A DNA stretch of 64,000 nt from Roseivivax halotolerans (GCF_900115815.1 NZ_FOXV01000017.1:1-64000), one strand, 5' to 3'. Shown: positions 8,441 to 17,407, numbered from the stretch's first letter. Translations and numbers: made by a program. The notes: a model not told the origin generated them from the letters alone.

Positions 8441-8908
8441 TCATTTCCGTCGATCGCGCCGCGCCTCCATCGCTGCTTCCAGCCGGTCCGCATATTCGTT
8501 GCGTTCTTCCGCGCTCATCGTCGAGATCCTGTCGATCAAGGCCGATTGGCCGATCTCCCGCAATTGGTCGCCGCGGGCATTCTGCGCCTCGATGACATCC
8601 GCGAATGCCGCGGAGTCGAACGGCTCCGCTCGCAAGATCGACAGCGCGCCGGAGGCATCCCGGATCGACGGACCGCCGATCTCGCGCCGGGCGGTCCGCA
8701 GTTCGCTGAAGATCGCGCGTCGATCTGCCTGATCCAGCGCACGCGCATAGGCGAAACTATCGAGCCGGTCGCTCGGGCCTGGCGGGCCGCGCTTGGCGAA
8801 CGTTCCGACGACGGTGCCGACGATCAGGAGGTTGAGCCCCAGCGACAGCACGAGCAGGACTTTCATCCAGCGCGGCATCGAGCGTGTTTTTTTTTCCGTC
8901 CCTGCCAT
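8441..8908 (-). CDS. Periplasmic heavy-metal-sensor-like protein (CpxP/ZraP type)
   Basis: 155 residues. A positively charged start and one membrane segment (about 16-38) anchor a helical periplasmic part rich in Asp, Glu and Arg, ending MSAEERNEYADRLEAAMEARR, the style of the heavy-metal-sensor/CpxP group. Last gene of the sigma-factor operon, 3 bp after its neighbour. It probably helps sense envelope stress; no metal site is evident. Confidence 0.7.
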   Translation of the reverse strand: MAGTEKKTRSMPRWMKVLLVLSLGLNLLIVGTVVGTFAKRGPPGPSDRLDSFAYARALDQADRRAIFSELRTARREIGGPSIRDASGALSILRAEPFDSAAFADVIEAQNARGDQLREIGQSALIDRISTMSAEERNEYADRLEAAMEARRDRRK

Positions 8909-8911
8909 CGC

Positions 8912-9274
8912 TCAGCCCTCCTGATCCAGGTTGTCGAACCCGAGCGCCGGATCGAGATAAACGGCCATGTCGGCCTCACCCCACCACAGCGCATCAACCG
9001 ACGGCGCCAGCGTGGCGGGCGGGGACACGCCGATCCAGAGCCCCGCCACAACCGTCGCACCCAGTGCCGCCACGGCACGCCAGCCGCCGAGCGCCTCGAG
9101 GACGCGCTGGAGGAACGGCTCACGCGGACCGGGTCTCGGGCGCGTCAGAACCTCCCGCTCGGCGTCGTCCGTGAGCCGCGCGAGGAAATCGCGATCGATC
9201 TCGGGCGGCGTCGCGCGGGCGGCCTCGAGATGGTCCTCGAAGAGATCGTCATCGGGCGTCTCAGTCGTCTTCAT
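8912..9274 (-). CDS. Small membrane protein of the sigma operon, possible anti-sigma factor
   Basis: 120 residues: an acidic cytoplasmic N-terminus (MKTTETPDDDLFEDHLEAAR), one membrane segment (about 67-90), and a short periplasmic tail. Its start overlaps the end of the sigma-factor gene by 14 bp. That position and topology are those of an anti-sigma factor, but there is no zinc-binding HxxxCxxC motif, so this is inferred mainly from context. Confidence 0.6.
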   Translation of the reverse strand: MKTTETPDDDLFEDHLEAARATPPEIDRDFLARLTDDAEREVLTRPRPGPREPFLQRVLEALGGWRAVAALGATVVAGLWIGVSPPATLAPSVDALWWGEADMAVYLDPALGFDNLDQEG

Positions 9275-9824
9275 ACCCCAACTCCTTCCGCCTTCCTGCC
9301 AGGCGCGCGGTCAGCGCTTTACGGCCTCGCGCAATCAGACTTTCCGCAGCCCTCGGGCCTATGTCCATGATCCGCGCCACCTCTCCGGTGGGCATGTCGT
9401 CCAGATGCTTCAACACCACGGCCTGCCGCTGCCGCGCGGGAAGCGTTGCGAGTGCCGCCTCGAGCGCGGCAACCCGCTGTGCGTCGGTCATCCGCTCCCC
9501 GACAGGGGGTGCCTCGTCCGCGATCTCGGGCGCGTCCTCGAGATCTGCGCTGCGCCGTCGGCGGATGCGGTCGATGCAAAGATTGGCGGTCACGCGGTAA
9601 AGCCAGGTTCCGACCTGCGCCCGTCCCGGCTCCCAATCTGGCGCGATGCGCCAAAGCTTCATCAAGGCATCCTGTGTAGCATCCTCCGCCTCGGCCCGGT
9701 CGCCAAGAAGTCGGACCGCATGGGCGAAAATCCGGGGGGCGAGACGCAACGTCAGCGCGCGCGCTGCCGAAGCATCGCCAGAGGCGACCCGCGCCATCAG
9801 CTCGTCTTCGCTCTCGTCGTTCAT
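9261..9824 (-). CDS. ECF-type RNA polymerase sigma factor
   Basis: About 187 residues with region 2 (HAVRLLGDRAEAEDATQDAL then MKLWRIAP) and region 4 (ALATLPARQRQAVVLKHLDD, then a helix-turn-helix around GEVARIMDIGPRAAESLIARG). It would direct RNA polymerase to a small stress regulon. I take the Met at 9824 (MNDESEDELM) over the one at 9845. Two downstream membrane proteins overlap or nearly touch it, suggesting an ECF sigma/anti-sigma operon. Confidence 0.9.
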   Translation of the reverse strand: MNDESEDELMARVASGDASAARALTLRLAPRIFAHAVRLLGDRAEAEDATQDALMKLWRIAPDWEPGRAQVGTWLYRVTANLCIDRIRRRRSADLEDAPEIADEAPPVGERMTDAQRVAALEAALATLPARQRQAVVLKHLDDMPTGEVARIMDIGPRAAESLIARGRKALTARLAGRRKELGYEDD

Positions 9825-9866
9825 CGCGTCCAGTGCCACGGGCAAAGATCCGGCCTTGGGGTTAGA

Positions 9867-9893
9867 GCGCCCTCACCCGCCGGGCAAGGGCGC
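9867..9893 (-). terminator. Stem-loop between EF-hand and sigma genes
   Basis: GCGCCCT/AGGGCGC arms (7 bp) with extra CCC/GGG pairing inside. It lies after the stop of the EF-hand gene and before the sigma gene on the same strand. There is no strong U run, so it may only slow or partly end transcription. Confidence 0.4.
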
Positions 9894-9907
9894 TTGGCGT
9901 GCGCGCT

Positions 9908-10351
9908 TCAGTTGCGACGCGGGCCACGCTTACGGAGCTCGGCGAATTCTTCCGCCGAAACCTCGCCGTCGCCGTCACGGTCAAGCCGCTCGATCATGCG
10001 GTCGGGGTTGGCACGGGCAGATATTTCCTCGAGGCTGATCGCGCCGTCTCCGTTGGTATCGAGGCGGTTCATCATCCGCGCCTGCCGCTTGTCGGCGCGA
10101 TCGGCGCGTGCAGCGTCAAGCTCTGCCGCGGTCAGCTTGCCGTCACCGTCCGTATCGGCGCGCGCGAAGCGTTCGATGCCAAAGCGCTTCAGCTCCTCCG
10201 CGCTGAGCCCGCCGCTGCCATCGGTATCGAGTGTCTCGAAGGCGGGCATCTTTCCGCTCGGGCCGTCCTGGGCCGTTGCGATCTGCGGCACAACGAGGCC
10301 GAGTGCGATGAAGGTTGCCGTCAGAGCGGCGGGGGCTGCGATGCGTTTCAT
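9908..10351 (-). CDS. Secreted EF-hand calcium-binding protein
   Basis: 147 residues with a signal peptide (cleavage probably after ATA, near residue 27). Four EF-hand loops follow: DTDGSGGLSAEEL, DTDGDGKLTAAEL, DTNGDGAISLEEI and DRDGDGEVSAEEF, all with the DxDxDG and terminal Glu pattern, so four calcium ions could bind in the periplasm. The start at 10351 is the Met just before the signal peptide; longer starts read unrelated sequence. It lies upstream of the sigma gene on the same strand. Confidence 0.88.
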   Translation of the reverse strand: MKRIAAPAALTATFIALGLVVPQIATAQDGPSGKMPAFETLDTDGSGGLSAEELKRFGIERFARADTDGDGKLTAAELDAARADRADKRQARMMNRLDTNGDGAISLEEISARANPDRMIERLDRDGDGEVSAEEFAELRKRGPRRN

Positions 10352-10568
10352 GCCTGTTTCCTTGAGTTTGAACCAATCCGCGACGCCACTTCCGAGCGGC
10401 GCATGTTCGTTACACGCACCGCCCCGCGCAATCCGTCGATTTTTTTCGGCGCCACGCGACCTGCCAGCGGCATTGCGCGACATCCAGCCGCAACAACGGA
10501 ATGGCACCTTTATATAGCGACGCCGACAGTCCATCTTGTGCAGGTCACACAAGCCCGAAGGAGCGCGC

Positions 10569-10961
10569 ATGTCTGCCGCGCAAGACCACGCCCAGGAACG
10601 CGATACGATGCCGGCCCTCATCAAGGGATGGCGCCGGAAATGCCCGAGTTGCGGCAATGGCCCGCTGCTGTCCGGCTACCTCAAGATCCGCCAGAGCTGC
10701 ACGGTCTGCCGCGAGGAGCTGCATCATCATCGGGCGGATGACGGGCCGGCTTACCTCACGATCCTGATCGTCGGGCACCTGATGGCACCGCTGCTGCTCA
10801 TCGTGTTCGAAACCTGGCGGCCGCAGCCGCTCACGCTCTTCACCATCTTCGCGGTTGGCTGTGTCGGGCTTTCCCTCTACCTTCTGCCCCGGCTAAAGGG
10901 GGCGATCGTCGCCTTCCAATGGGCGCGCGGGATGCACGGTTTCGGACAGGATCCTGTCTGA
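10569..10961 (+). CDS. DUF983 family membrane protein
   Basis: 130 residues. An N-terminal zinc-ribbon-like part has two CxxC pairs (KCPSCGNGPLL and SCTVCREEL), followed by two membrane segments (about 60-110). This matches the DUF983 family. The start at 10569 follows AAGGAG at good spacing; the track-style longer start at 10536 has none. Function unknown. Confidence 0.85.
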   Translation: MSAAQDHAQERDTMPALIKGWRRKCPSCGNGPLLSGYLKIRQSCTVCREELHHHRADDGPAYLTILIVGHLMAPLLLIVFETWRPQPLTLFTIFAVGCVGLSLYLLPRLKGAIVAFQWARGMHGFGQDPV

Positions 10962-10988
10962 GGGCCGAGGCCGCGCAGACAGGGCAGA

Positions 10989-11699
10989 ATGAGCGACAGC
11001 AGCACGACCGACCGAACCGACAAGACCGCTATCCGCGACGCCGCCACCGTGATCGTGCTGAGAGACCGCGCGACACGGCCGAGCGTCCTGATGGGACAAC
11101 GCGGCGCGAAGGCAGCCTTCATGCCGTCGAAATTCGTCTTTCCGGGCGGCGCGCAGGATCCTGGCGACCGCGACGTCCCGCTTGCGGAAGACCTGCCCGC
11201 AGGGTGCCGCGCCCGGCTTCTGGAAGATACCGAGCACGCCCACGTCGCCGAGGCACTTCCGCTGACCGCCATCCGCGAGCTTTTCGAGGAAACCGGTCAG
11301 GTTCTTGGCGCGCCAGCCCCTTGGGAATCGCCGCCGCCCGACTGGCAGGGCTTCGCCGCGACGGGGCATCGGCCATCCGCCGCAGGGCTTCAATTCGTCT
11401 TTCGCGCGATCACGCCGCCGGGCCGGCCCCGGCGCTTCGATGCGCGGTTCTTCCTGGTGGACGTGGATGCGCTTGCGAGCGATCCCGATGATTTCTCCGC
11501 GGCATCGGACGAGCTCAGCCACCTCAACTGGGTGGCGCTCGACGAGGTTCGGGCGCTCGATATGCCCTTCATCACCGAGGTGGTCCTGGCCGAGATCACA
11601 GCGCGCGTCCATGATACCGCGCCGCCCGCGTCAGTGCCGTTCTTCCGCAATGATGACGAGGAGAGCCTCTTTCTGAGACTGAGGGGCCGCGCGCTCTAG
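10989..11699 (+). CDS. Nudix hydrolase (NUDT19-like)
   Basis: 236 residues. The Nudix box is split as in NUDT19-type proteins: FPGGAQDPGD, then an insertion, then the core AIRELFEETGQ. Such enzymes cleave nucleoside-diphosphate-linked compounds such as CoA derivatives with a divalent metal. It starts 27 bp after the DUF983 gene on the same strand and is convergent with metK, with only 18 bp between the stops. Confidence 0.85.
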   Translation: MSDSSTTDRTDKTAIRDAATVIVLRDRATRPSVLMGQRGAKAAFMPSKFVFPGGAQDPGDRDVPLAEDLPAGCRARLLEDTEHAHVAEALPLTAIRELFEETGQVLGAPAPWESPPPDWQGFAATGHRPSAAGLQFVFRAITPPGRPRRFDARFFLVDVDALASDPDDFSAASDELSHLNWVALDEVRALDMPFITEVVLAEITARVHDTAPPASVPFFRNDDEESLFLRLRGRAL

Positions 11700-11717
11700 C
11701 TCGCGGCCCGTCTCAGT
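11674..11717. terminator. Hairpin spanning the Nudix/metK convergent ends
   Basis: GGGCCGCG (11685-11692) pairs with CGCGGCCC (11703-11710), extended by CTGAGAC/GTCTCAG with a 4-nt bulge. It overlaps the last codons of the Nudix gene and lies directly before the metK stop. The symmetry suggests a shared terminator for the two convergent genes, but no clear U run follows on either strand. Confidence 0.45.
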
Positions 11718-12896
11718 TCAGATTTCCTTGGCGAGCGCGTCCGCGAGATCCGTCCGCTCCCAGGAGAACCCGCCATCCGCATCGGGCTCGCGCCCGAAAT
11801 GCCCGTAAGCCGCGGTGCGCTCGTAGATCGGCTTGTTGAGATCGAGATGCGTGCGAATGCCGCGCGGGGTCAGGTCCATGACCTTCGGGATCGCGCGCTC
11901 GATCGCGGCGGCATCCACCTCGCCGGTGCCGAACGTGTCGCAATAGATCGAGAGGGGCTTGGCGACGCCGATCGCGTAGGAGAGCTGGATCGTGCAACGC
12001 TCCGCAAGGCCCGCAGCCACCACATTCTTCGCAAGGTATCGCGCCGCGTAGGCCGCCGAACGGTCCACCTTGGTCGGATCCTTGCCCGAGAACGCGCCGC
12101 CGCCATGCGGGGCCGCGCCGCCATAGGTGTCCACGATGATCTTGCGGCCCGTCAGGCCCGCATCACCGTCGGGCCCGCCGATGACGAACGTGCCCGTGGG
12201 GTTCACCCACCATTCGGTGGCATCGTCGATCCAGCCTTCGGGCAGAACCTCGCGGATATAGGGCTCCACGATGGCGCGGATGTCCTCGGAGGTCTGCGCC
12301 TCGTCCGCATGCTGGGTCGAGAGCACGATCTGCGTCACGCCAACCGGCTTGCCGTTCTCGTAGCGCACCGACAGCTGCGACTTCGCGTCGGGGCGCAGGA
12401 GCGGCTCGGCGCCCGATTTGCGGGCCTCGGCCAGCCGCTTCAGGATCGCGTGGGAAAAGAGGATCGGCGCGGGCATGAGTGCGTCGGTCTCGTTCGTCGC
12501 GTAGCCGAACATGATGCCCTGATCGCCCGCGCCCTCGTCGCCGCGCTCGCCTGTCACGCCTTGCGCGATATGCGCCGATTGCTCGTGCAGAAGATTGGTG
12601 ATCTCGCAGGTCGCGTGGTGGAACTTGTCCTGCTCGTAGCCGATATCCTTGATGCAGGCCCGCGCGATATCGGGGATGCGGGCCATGTATTCCGTGAGCT
12701 TGGCCTGATCGCTCAGTCCGATTTCACCGCCGATCACGACGCGGTCAGTGGTCGCGAAGGTCTCGCAGGCAACGCGAGCCAACGGATCCTCGGCCAGAAG
12801 CGCGTCGAGAATGGCGTCGGAGATGCGGTCGCACACCTTGTCCGGGTGCCCCTCGGACACGGATTCCGAGGTGAAGATGTAGTTATTTCTGGCCAT
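11718..12896 (-). CDS. metK: S-adenosylmethionine synthetase
   Basis: 392 residues, standard length. Signature segments: [20 protein letters not shown] at the start (ATP-binding His and Asp), GEGADQG-like [15 protein letters not shown], and [19 protein letters not shown] near the end. It makes SAM from methionine and ATP. The start at 12896 (MARNNYIF) is placed by GGAG 8 bases upstream; that ribosome site is part of the SAM/SAH riboswitch, and the alternative start at 12926 lies inside the riboswitch. Downstream of lnt on the same strand. Confidence 0.98.
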   Translation of the reverse strand: MARNNYIFTSESVSEGHPDKVCDRISDAILDALLAEDPLARVACETFATTDRVVIGGEIGLSDQAKLTEYMARIPDIARACIKDIGYEQDKFHHATCEITNLLHEQSAHIAQGVTGERGDEGAGDQGIMFGYATNETDALMPAPILFSHAILKRLAEARKSGAEPLLRPDAKSQLSVRYENGKPVGVTQIVLSTQHADEAQTSEDIRAIVEPYIREVLPEGWIDDATEWWVNPTGTFVIGGPDGDAGLTGRKIIVDTYGGAAPHGGGAFSGKDPTKVDRSAAYAARYLAKNVVAAGLAERCTIQLSYAIGVAKPLSIYCDTFGTGEVDAAAIERAIPKVMDLTPRGIRTHLDLNKPIYERTAAYGHFGREPDADGGFSWERTDLADALAKEI

Positions 12897-12902
12897 GAGA
12901 AG

Positions 12903-12945
12903 TGCTCCATTATGGTCTGCTGCCACGCCAGGAAGCCGTTGTGAC
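12903..12945 (-). promoter_or_regulatory. SAM/SAH riboswitch controlling metK translation
   Basis: Read on the minus strand from 12945 the leader has GTCACAACGGCTTCCTGGCG, then TGGC, a short spacer, and ATAATGGAGCA just before metK. The ACAACGGCTTCCTGGCGTG core and terminal TGGAGCA match the SAM/SAH class that I know from Rhodobacterales metK leaders. In that class the terminal GGAGC forms a pseudoknot with the core when SAM binds and hides the ribosome site, so high SAM should shut off MetK synthesis. It lies entirely in the 69 bp between lnt and metK. Confidence 0.9.
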
Positions 12946-12965
12946 AGGGTATAAGACGCAACCTG

Positions 12966-14483
12966 CTAGACCGGACCCGAACCCGCGTCAATGCGATTGC
13001 GCCCCCGGGCCAGGACACCCGCACCACAGAGTCCGATGAGCAACAACAGGATCGGCCAGTCATGGGTTTTCGCATAGAGGGTCGGAGCGCGCGGCGCAGG
13101 GATAGGCGCATCGACGAACCCCGTCTCACCGAGGCCGAGCGACGCGGTGATGCGCCCCCACGGATCGATCGCCGCCGAGACGCCGGTATTCGCGGCGCGT
13201 AGCACGGGAAGCCCCTGCTCGATCGCGCGCATCCGCGCCTGCATCAGGTGCTGATACGGTCCTGACCATGTGCCGAACCATGCATCGTTCGTCAGTTGCA
13301 GGATCATGGCAGGCCGCGCCTCTGTGCCGCGGGTATCTTGTGGGAAGACCGCCTCGTAACAGATGAGCGGCAGGGCCTGGCCGAGCGGACCAAGATCCAG
13401 AAGCCGTGGGCCGGGCCCCGCAGAATATCCATACTCGGCGCGCTGCGCGAGGCCCGAGACATTGATATGCCGGAAGAGCCATGCCGCCGGCATGTATTCT
13501 CCGAACGGAACGAGGTGGTGTTTGTCGTAGACATCCGCGATCCGGCCCCCCGCATCGAGAACGACGGCGGAGTTGTAGTAGGCGCCGTCCGCCTCGCGCT
13601 GGATCCCGAGGACAATCGGCGTATCGCCCGCCGCCCGCGACGCCACGGCCAGCGCCTCGCCCGCCTGGTTCAGCAGCATCGGCACCGCCGTCTCGGGCCA
13701 GAGGATGAGATCGGGCGTGCCGTCCGCGCCAGTGGCCCGGATCAGCCGGTCGAAGAAAAGCCGGGCATTCTCGCGCTGCCATTTCTCGTCTTGCGGCGCG
13801 TTGGGCTGGACCAGACGGATGACAGGGCGATCCTCGGAAGTCTCAGCGGCCGGAACGAGCCACGCGCCTCCGAGTGCCAGCGCGAGGCCAAAGACGACGG
13901 GCGGCGCGGCGAGGCGTACGCTCCGCTTGGCCAGACCTCGGCCAGTGACCGCTGCAAGCGCGAGGGTAAGAAGCGTCAAACCGTAAGGTCCGATCCAAGC
14001 AAGCGATTGCACTGCGCCTGTCGGTGCCCAGACATAGGCCACGAGGCCCCAGGGAAAGCCTGTCAGGATGTACCCGCGCGCCAGCTCGGACAGCGCCCAG
14101 AACGGCACCACCAGCCACGGAACACCGAGCCGCAGCGCCGCCCATGCTGGCCAGGTCCAGAACAGGGCGAAGCCGGCGGCAGCCAGAGCCAGCGCGAACG
14201 GCGCCATCCACCCCGTCACAGCGGCATCGATCATGAAAGGTTCGACGAGCCAGCTGAGCGAGAGGCCGAAATAGCCAAGGCCGAAGGCCCAGCCCGTCCA
14301 GCCTGCCTCTCGAGCACCGGCGGCGCGAAACAAAAGCCAGAACAGACTGGCGAGCGCGGGAAGCGCGAGATACCACAGATCCAGCGGCGCTTGGCCTGTC
14401 GCGAAGACGAGCCCGGCCACGAGCCCGAGCGCCACGCGCCGCTTTCGCAGGGCTGCGCGCTGCACCGCGGACGTCTCAGCCAT
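12966..14483 (-). CDS. lnt: Apolipoprotein N-acyltransferase
   Basis: About 505 residues: six or more membrane segments in the first 200, then a periplasmic nitrilase-like domain with the Glu-Lys-Cys triad in ILWPETAVPM, DKHHLVPFGEYMP and LICYEAVFP, and a last membrane helix near the C-terminus. It adds the third acyl chain to lipoproteins in the inner membrane. I start at Met 14483 (MAETSAV), which overlaps the corC stop by 8 bp; the Met at 14519 is less likely. Part of the phoH-ybeY-corC-lnt-metK series. Confidence 0.95.
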   Translation of the reverse strand: MAETSAVQRAALRKRRVALGLVAGLVFATGQAPLDLWYLALPALASLFWLLFRAAGAREAGWTGWAFGLGYFGLSLSWLVEPFMIDAAVTGWMAPFALALAAAGFALFWTWPAWAALRLGVPWLVVPFWALSELARGYILTGFPWGLVAYVWAPTGAVQSLAWIGPYGLTLLTLALAAVTGRGLAKRSVRLAAPPVVFGLALALGGAWLVPAAETSEDRPVIRLVQPNAPQDEKWQRENARLFFDRLIRATGADGTPDLILWPETAVPMLLNQAGEALAVASRAAGDTPIVLGIQREADGAYYNSAVVLDAGGRIADVYDKHHLVPFGEYMPAAWLFRHINVSGLAQRAEYGYSAGPGPRLLDLGPLGQALPLICYEAVFPQDTRGTEARPAMILQLTNDAWFGTWSGPYQHLMQARMRAIEQGLPVLRAANTGVSAAIDPWGRITASLGLGETGFVDAPIPAPRAPTLYAKTHDWPILLLLIGLCGAGVLARGRNRIDAGSGPV

Positions 14484-15402
14484 TGCGGTCGGCCTGAACC
14501 TCCGAAGATGCGCGTACACTCGCAGCGGCCGCCGTGCCCGTGGCGCCCGGCAGACGAACCCTCAGACGCTTGATCCGGCGCGGATCGGCGTCCACCACTT
14601 CGAATTCGAGGCCAGCGGGATGCGGCACAACCTCGCCCCGCGCTGGCACGTGCCCGGCAAGGACGAAGACGAGCCCGCCCAGCGTCTCGATTTCCTCGCC
14701 ATCGATCTCCTCGTCTTCGGTGAGGTCGATGCCGATCTCTTCCTGGAATTCGTCAAGCTGCGTCTTGGCGAGCGCGAGGTAGCAGCCGGACTTCTCGAGC
14801 CGCCAGTTCTTGCCCTCTTCGGTGTCATGCTCGTCCTCGATCTCGCCGATGACCTGCTCGATCAGGTCCTCGATCGTGACGAGTCCGTCGACACCGCCAT
14901 ACTCATCGATGACGAGTGCCATATGACGCCGTTCCGTCTGCATCTTGGTGAGCAGCACGCCTATCGGCATGGACGGCGGCACGAAAAGAAGCGGACGGAG
15001 CATTTTCTTGAGGTTGAACTGCGTGCCCGAGCCGTTGAAACCGTGCATCAGAGCAAAATCTTTCAGATGCGCCATGCCGACCGGCGTGTCGAGCGTGCCG
15101 GAATAGACCGGCAGTCGGGTCAGCCCGCTTTCCCGGAACACCTTGACGAGATCGTCCCGTGTGATCGTGTCGGGAACCGCGATAATGTCGGCCTTCGGGA
15201 TCGACACATCATCCACGCGCATGCGGCGTAGATTGGCGAGCCCATGCCCGCCGCCAGTCGCCGGGTGCTGCATATCGCCCCCGTCTTCATCCTCGTAGCC
15301 GCTGAATCCTTCGAAGAGCCTTCTGAAGAATCCCGGCCGTTCACTGTCGTCCGTATCGAGCGCGCCTTGCGCGGCGCTAGACGATGCGTCGCTGTCACCC
15401 AT
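14476..15402 (-). CDS. corC: CorC/HlyC-type CBS-domain protein
   Basis: 308 residues: acidic N-terminus, two CBS domains (RRMRVDDVSIPKADIIAVP, then VPPSMPIGVLLTKMQ and VDEYGG-like VIDEYGGVDGLVTIEDL), and the CorC/HlyC C-terminal domain. Related proteins influence magnesium or cobalt transport and bind nucleotides; the precise role is not settled. 27 bp after ybeY and overlapping lnt, as in many Proteobacteria. Confidence 0.92.
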   Translation of the reverse strand: MGDSDASSSAAQGALDTDDSERPGFFRRLFEGFSGYEDEDGGDMQHPATGGGHGLANLRRMRVDDVSIPKADIIAVPDTITRDDLVKVFRESGLTRLPVYSGTLDTPVGMAHLKDFALMHGFNGSGTQFNLKKMLRPLLFVPPSMPIGVLLTKMQTERRHMALVIDEYGGVDGLVTIEDLIEQVIGEIEDEHDTEEGKNWRLEKSGCYLALAKTQLDEFQEEIGIDLTEDEEIDGEEIETLGGLVFVLAGHVPARGEVVPHPAGLEFEVVDADPRRIKRLRVRLPGATGTAAAASVRASSEVQADRNG

Positions 15403-15429
15403 TCCTTTTCCCGTCTGTGCTGGGCCTTG

Positions 15430-15936
15430 TCATGCCCGTCCCCGTGAATATGGGTCCGGCAGGCCTAATGTGCCAAGTATTTCGACTTCACGCCGTTCCA
15501 TCAATGTGGCGTCACCGTCACGAACATGGTCGTATCCCAAGAGATGTAACACGCCATGAACCACAAGATGAAGAACGTGTTCCTCGGCGGGGATCCGCTC
15601 TTCGGCGGCCTCGCGCAGGCAGGTCTCGCGCGCAATCGCGATATCCCCTAGGAAATGCGGCGCCTCTTCGGGCTGCGGCAGGTCAGGCGGCTCGCCCTCG
15701 GTCTCGGGGGCGAGATCTTCCTCGGGCCAGGACAAGACGTTGGTCGGCTGCGGTTTTCCGCGAAAATCGCCGTTCAACTCCGCGATCCGGTCATCGTCGC
15801 ATCCAAGGATCGCGATCTCGAACGTCTCGGGCGAGAGCCCCAGATGCTCGAGCGTCGACACCGCCCCGCGCTCGGCCAGAGCCGGCAGATCCAGCGCCAG
15901 CCAACCTTCGTCTTCGAGGATCGTCTCGGTCAGCAT
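15430..15936 (-). CDS. ybeY: Endoribonuclease YbeY (16S rRNA maturation)
   Basis: 168 residues with the YbeY zinc site HGVLHLLGYDH (H-x3-H-x5-H) near the C-terminus. It takes part in 16S rRNA 3'-end maturation and ribosome quality control. The start at 15936 (MLTETILED) lies 7 bp after the phoH stop; the longer frame reads the end of phoH. Confidence 0.95.
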   Translation of the reverse strand: MLTETILEDEGWLALDLPALAERGAVSTLEHLGLSPETFEIAILGCDDDRIAELNGDFRGKPQPTNVLSWPEEDLAPETEGEPPDLPQPEEAPHFLGDIAIARETCLREAAEERIPAEEHVLHLVVHGVLHLLGYDHVRDGDATLMERREVEILGTLGLPDPYSRGRA

Positions 15937-15943
15937 ACGTTTC

Positions 15944-16918
15944 TCAGCCGGTCTCGGCGTCCTTGTCGTAAGCTTCGATGATCGCGGCCACGAGCGGATG
16001 CCGCACCACATCCTTCGCCGTGAAATAGTTGAACGAGATCTTCGGGATGCCTGTCAAAAGACGTTCAGCATCTTTCAGCCCCGACTGCACTCCGCGCGGC
16101 AGGTCCACCTGGCTGCGGTCGCCGGTGATGACCATGCGGCTGCCCTCCCCAAGACGGGTGAGGAACATCTTCATCTGCATCGAGGTGGCGTTCTGCGCCT
16201 CATCCAGCACCACGAACGCATTGGCAAGCGTGCGTCCGCGCATGAAGGCCAGCGGTGCGATCTCGACGGCCTTTTCCTCACGCAGGCGCGCAAGCTGCTT
16301 GCCCGGCAGGAAATCGTTCAGCGCGTCGTAGAGCGGCTGCATGTAAGGATCGACCTTGTCTTCCATCGCGCCGGGCAGGAAGCCGAGTTTCTCGCCCGCT
16401 TCCACCGCCGGACGCGAAAGAATGATCTTGTCCACGAGCCCGTTGATGAACATGTTTACGCCCACCGCGACGGCGAGATATGTCTTGCCCGTGCCCGCCG
16501 GTCCGATTCCGAAGGCCAGCTCATTGGCGTAGAGAGAGCGAACATAGGCCTTCTGAGCCTCGGTCCGCGGCTCGATCAGCTTCTTGCGGGTCTTGATCTC
16601 GACCTTGCCGCCCGAGAACATCTCGAGCTGATCCTCGCCCGGCTCGTCCTGGCTCATGCGGAATTCGCGATCGATGTCGCCGCGGCCGACCTCCTTGCCC
16701 TGCTCGAGACGGTTGTAGAGGCTCGTCAGCACCTCCACCGCCTCTTTCTGAGCGTCGGGCTCGCCGTGGATCGCAAGCTGGTTGCCGCGGCGCAGGATCT
16801 GGACGCCGAGGCGGCCTTCGATGTCTGTCAGGTTTCTGTCGAACTCGCCGCAAAGCTCGATCAGGAGACGGTTATCGGGAAATTCGATGGATGCGTCGGT
16901 CAGGGTGCCGGTCGTCAC
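15944..16918 (-). CDS. phoH: PhoH-family ATPase
   Basis: About 324 residues: an N-terminal nucleic-acid-binding region, then a P-loop ATPase with Walker A GPAGTGKTYLA, Walker B FVVLDEAQN and a VITGDRSQVDLP motif, all as in PhoH-like proteins. The start is GTG 16918 (VTTGTLTD), where family homology begins; the frame upstream is unrelated. It acts with YbeY in RNA metabolism, consistent with its place next to ybeY. Confidence 0.93.
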   Translation of the reverse strand: MTTGTLTDASIEFPDNRLLIELCGEFDRNLTDIEGRLGVQILRRGNQLAIHGEPDAQKEAVEVLTSLYNRLEQGKEVGRGDIDREFRMSQDEPGEDQLEMFSGGKVEIKTRKKLIEPRTEAQKAYVRSLYANELAFGIGPAGTGKTYLAVAVGVNMFINGLVDKIILSRPAVEAGEKLGFLPGAMEDKVDPYMQPLYDALNDFLPGKQLARLREEKAVEIAPLAFMRGRTLANAFVVLDEAQNATSMQMKMFLTRLGEGSRMVITGDRSQVDLPRGVQSGLKDAERLLTGIPKISFNYFTAKDVVRHPLVAAIIEAYDKDAETG

Positions 16919-17015
16919 GCAAGGCTCCGTATCTGCGAGTCTGCCTCCACTGTCCCAGCAGGGCGGCCAAAGGGCAAGCGCATTAGGGGCTCTGTCCGGG
17001 CGTCCACGCAGGAAA

Positions 17016-17046
17016 ACGCCGCGCGAAGTGGCACTTCGCACGGCGT
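17016..17046 (-). terminator. Rho-independent terminator after the small lipoprotein gene
   Basis: On the minus strand ACGCCGTGCGAAGTG faces CACTTCGCGCGGCGT with a tight loop and one mismatch pair, followed by TTTTCC. It ends the lipoprotein/OmpA transcript before phoH. Confidence 0.8.
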
Positions 17047-17069
17047 CGTGATCAATCGGACGTATCGGA

Positions 17070-17393
17070 TCAGAGCGGATCGCCGATGATATTGGTCGAA
17101 CCCTGCTTGAAATCGCCGGTCGCAACGGTCGGCGGAGCCACGCCCGAGCAGACCGGACGACCATACTTGTCGATCCGTGCCGAGAGGTATCCCTCGACGC
17201 CGTCGTCGATGATCCAGTGATCGCAGCCATTGGGATCGACCCAGATGCCTGCGCGCATGGTGGACAGGTCATCGGAATCGATGCCGCGGTCGATGGACTT
17301 GTCGGGGCCATAGGCGCCGACACCGTCGGCCAGCTCGCAGCCCGCAAGCGCGATGCCGGCAAGACCGATGAGGGCGAATCTCGTGAGTTTCAT
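17070..17393 (-). CDS. Small lipoprotein with a Cys-containing GIWVDP module
   Basis: 107 residues. Lipoprotein signal with lipobox LAGC (Cys19). Residues 49-82 hold GIWVDPNGCDHWIIDDGVEG ending GRPVC, a module that also occurs in the gene just upstream (OmpA-type). Its two cysteines could form a disulfide. No known function. 14 bp downstream of the OmpA gene, so co-transcribed. Confidence 0.8.
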   Translation of the reverse strand: MKLTRFALIGLAGIALAGCELADGVGAYGPDKSIDRGIDSDDLSTMRAGIWVDPNGCDHWIIDDGVEGYLSARIDKYGRPVCSGVAPPTVATGDFKQGSTNIIGDPL

Positions 17394-17407
17394 GTTATGC
17401 GCCCCTT

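Noticed and set aside
12897-12926. Longer MetK start at 12926
   Set aside because: It lies in the riboswitch; the GGAG site and homology set the start at 12896.
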